NCBI RefSeq assembly: GCF_000972845.2
Contig: NC_040019.1
Coordinates: 12,830,409 to 12,894,408, forward strand
Length of the DNA: 64,000 nt
Direction of reading: 5' to 3'
Origin: Larimichthys crocea
Lineage: Eukaryota > Chordata > Actinopteri > Sciaenidae
The notes below the pieces were generated by a model. The model had not been told where the DNA came from. It was given only the letters and a program-made list of their open reading frames with translations, and searched no databases. How positions within the stretch are numbered: position 1 is the stretch's first letter; each line of letters begins with the position of its first letter. Of the stretch, positions 63,686 through 64,000 are shown in pieces. The position numbers and the translations under genes were made by a program.

Positions 63686-64000
63686 TGTAACGGCTGCGGC
63701 ACGCGCTCCTGTTTACAGTGACTATACATATATTCAAGGTTCATTAAATATATTCAAGGTTCACTCCATATATTCAAGGTTCACTCCATATGTTCAAGGT
63801 TCATTCATTCAAGGTTAATTCCTGAACGTCTTATGATGTTTGTGTTTTCAGACCTTAAATAATTCAAAGAAAACAAGTTCATCATCATTTCTAAACAATA
63901 TTAATGTTTTGACTTACAGTAAGAAGAGTTCTGACGTCGATATTCGGTTGAATCATTTTGAATCACAGCTTTTATGCTGCTGCAGGGCCGTTTCTGGCTG

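Larger units (their letters stand above)
62588..64000 (-). promoter_or_regulatory. plac8 upstream region with short tandem repeats
   Basis: Contains an inverted tactacagtac array (63168-63268), a 21-bp unit tctgtgactgacagcagct repeated three times (63410-63476) and a 24-bp CRE-containing unit repeated three times (63615-63685). A 20-bp unit atattcaaggttcactcca repeats about four times (63727-63812). A non-coding plac8 exon probably lies near 62588-62640. Confidence 0.6.

Overview
The window is nuclear DNA from a ray-finned (teleost, probably percomorph) fish. The genes are spliced with GT-AG introns and short vertebrate-like exons. They are separated by microsatellites, minisatellites and teleost-type transposon remnants. 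I found no rRNA gene, functional tRNA gene, CRISPR array or bacterial operon.

Gene layout, left to right: (1) mat2a-like methionine adenosyltransferase, minus, 5' half only (1080-2593, runs off the left edge); (2) vamp8-like R-SNARE, plus (5712-7522); (3) hnrnpd (AUF1), minus (9654-12968); (4) enoph1, plus (15217-18760); (5) tmem150c, minus (19782-22334); (6) sec31a, minus, 27 coding exons (26061-40624); (7) lin54, minus, 13 coding exons (45979-51078); (8) cops4, plus, 10 exons (54995-59851); (9) plac8-like, minus (60861-62486). For the eight complete genes the exon phases sum to an uninterrupted frame. Predicted lengths are 103, 317, 261, 248, 1369, 811, 406 and 104 residues.

From memory of the human map, hnrnpd to plac8 matches human 4q21 (HNRNPD, ENOPH1, TMEM150C, SEC31A, LIN54, COPS4, PLAC8) in order and orientation. 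HNRNPDL, SCD5 and THAP9 are not seen here. The mat2a-like/vamp8-like pair recalls human 2p11.2 (MAT2A-GGCX-VAMP8), so the window may span a junction of two ancestral blocks. The genes are not a pathway: they cover SAM synthesis and methionine salvage (mat2a-like, enoph1), membrane traffic (sec31a, vamp8), RNA binding (hnrnpd), cell-cycle transcription (lin54), the COP9 signalosome (cops4) and two small or membrane proteins.

Non-coding sequence is rich in tandem arrays. These are a 21-bp AT palindromic array (3.0-4.1 kb), a 21-bp array in tmem150c, a 42-bp array at 23.2-23.5 kb, a 26-29-bp array, a GCTAAC array and a G/T-only array in sec31a introns, and a 45-bp array upstream of sec31a. Most long open frames in these arrays come from repeat units divisible by three. 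Transposon remnants include hAT-like MITEs, a hAT transposase C-terminal fragment, a frameshifted pogo/Tigger-like HTH fragment, a Tc1-like fragment, L2-like LINE 3' pieces, a tRNA-derived SINE head and two further dispersed families.

The most interesting signals are: a CDE/CHR-like element in the lin54 promoter, where LIN54 is itself the CHR-binding protein; a 78-bp in-frame, stop-free intron in tmem150c; UG-repeat tracts flanking the hnrnpd exon that starts RRM1; GCTAAC/GTTAGC clusters near five promoters and in two arrays; three perfect CRE palindromes at 24-bp spacing beyond plac8; and an Ala in place of Pro in the catalytic GHPDK motif of the mat2a-like gene. No wholly novel gene system was identified.
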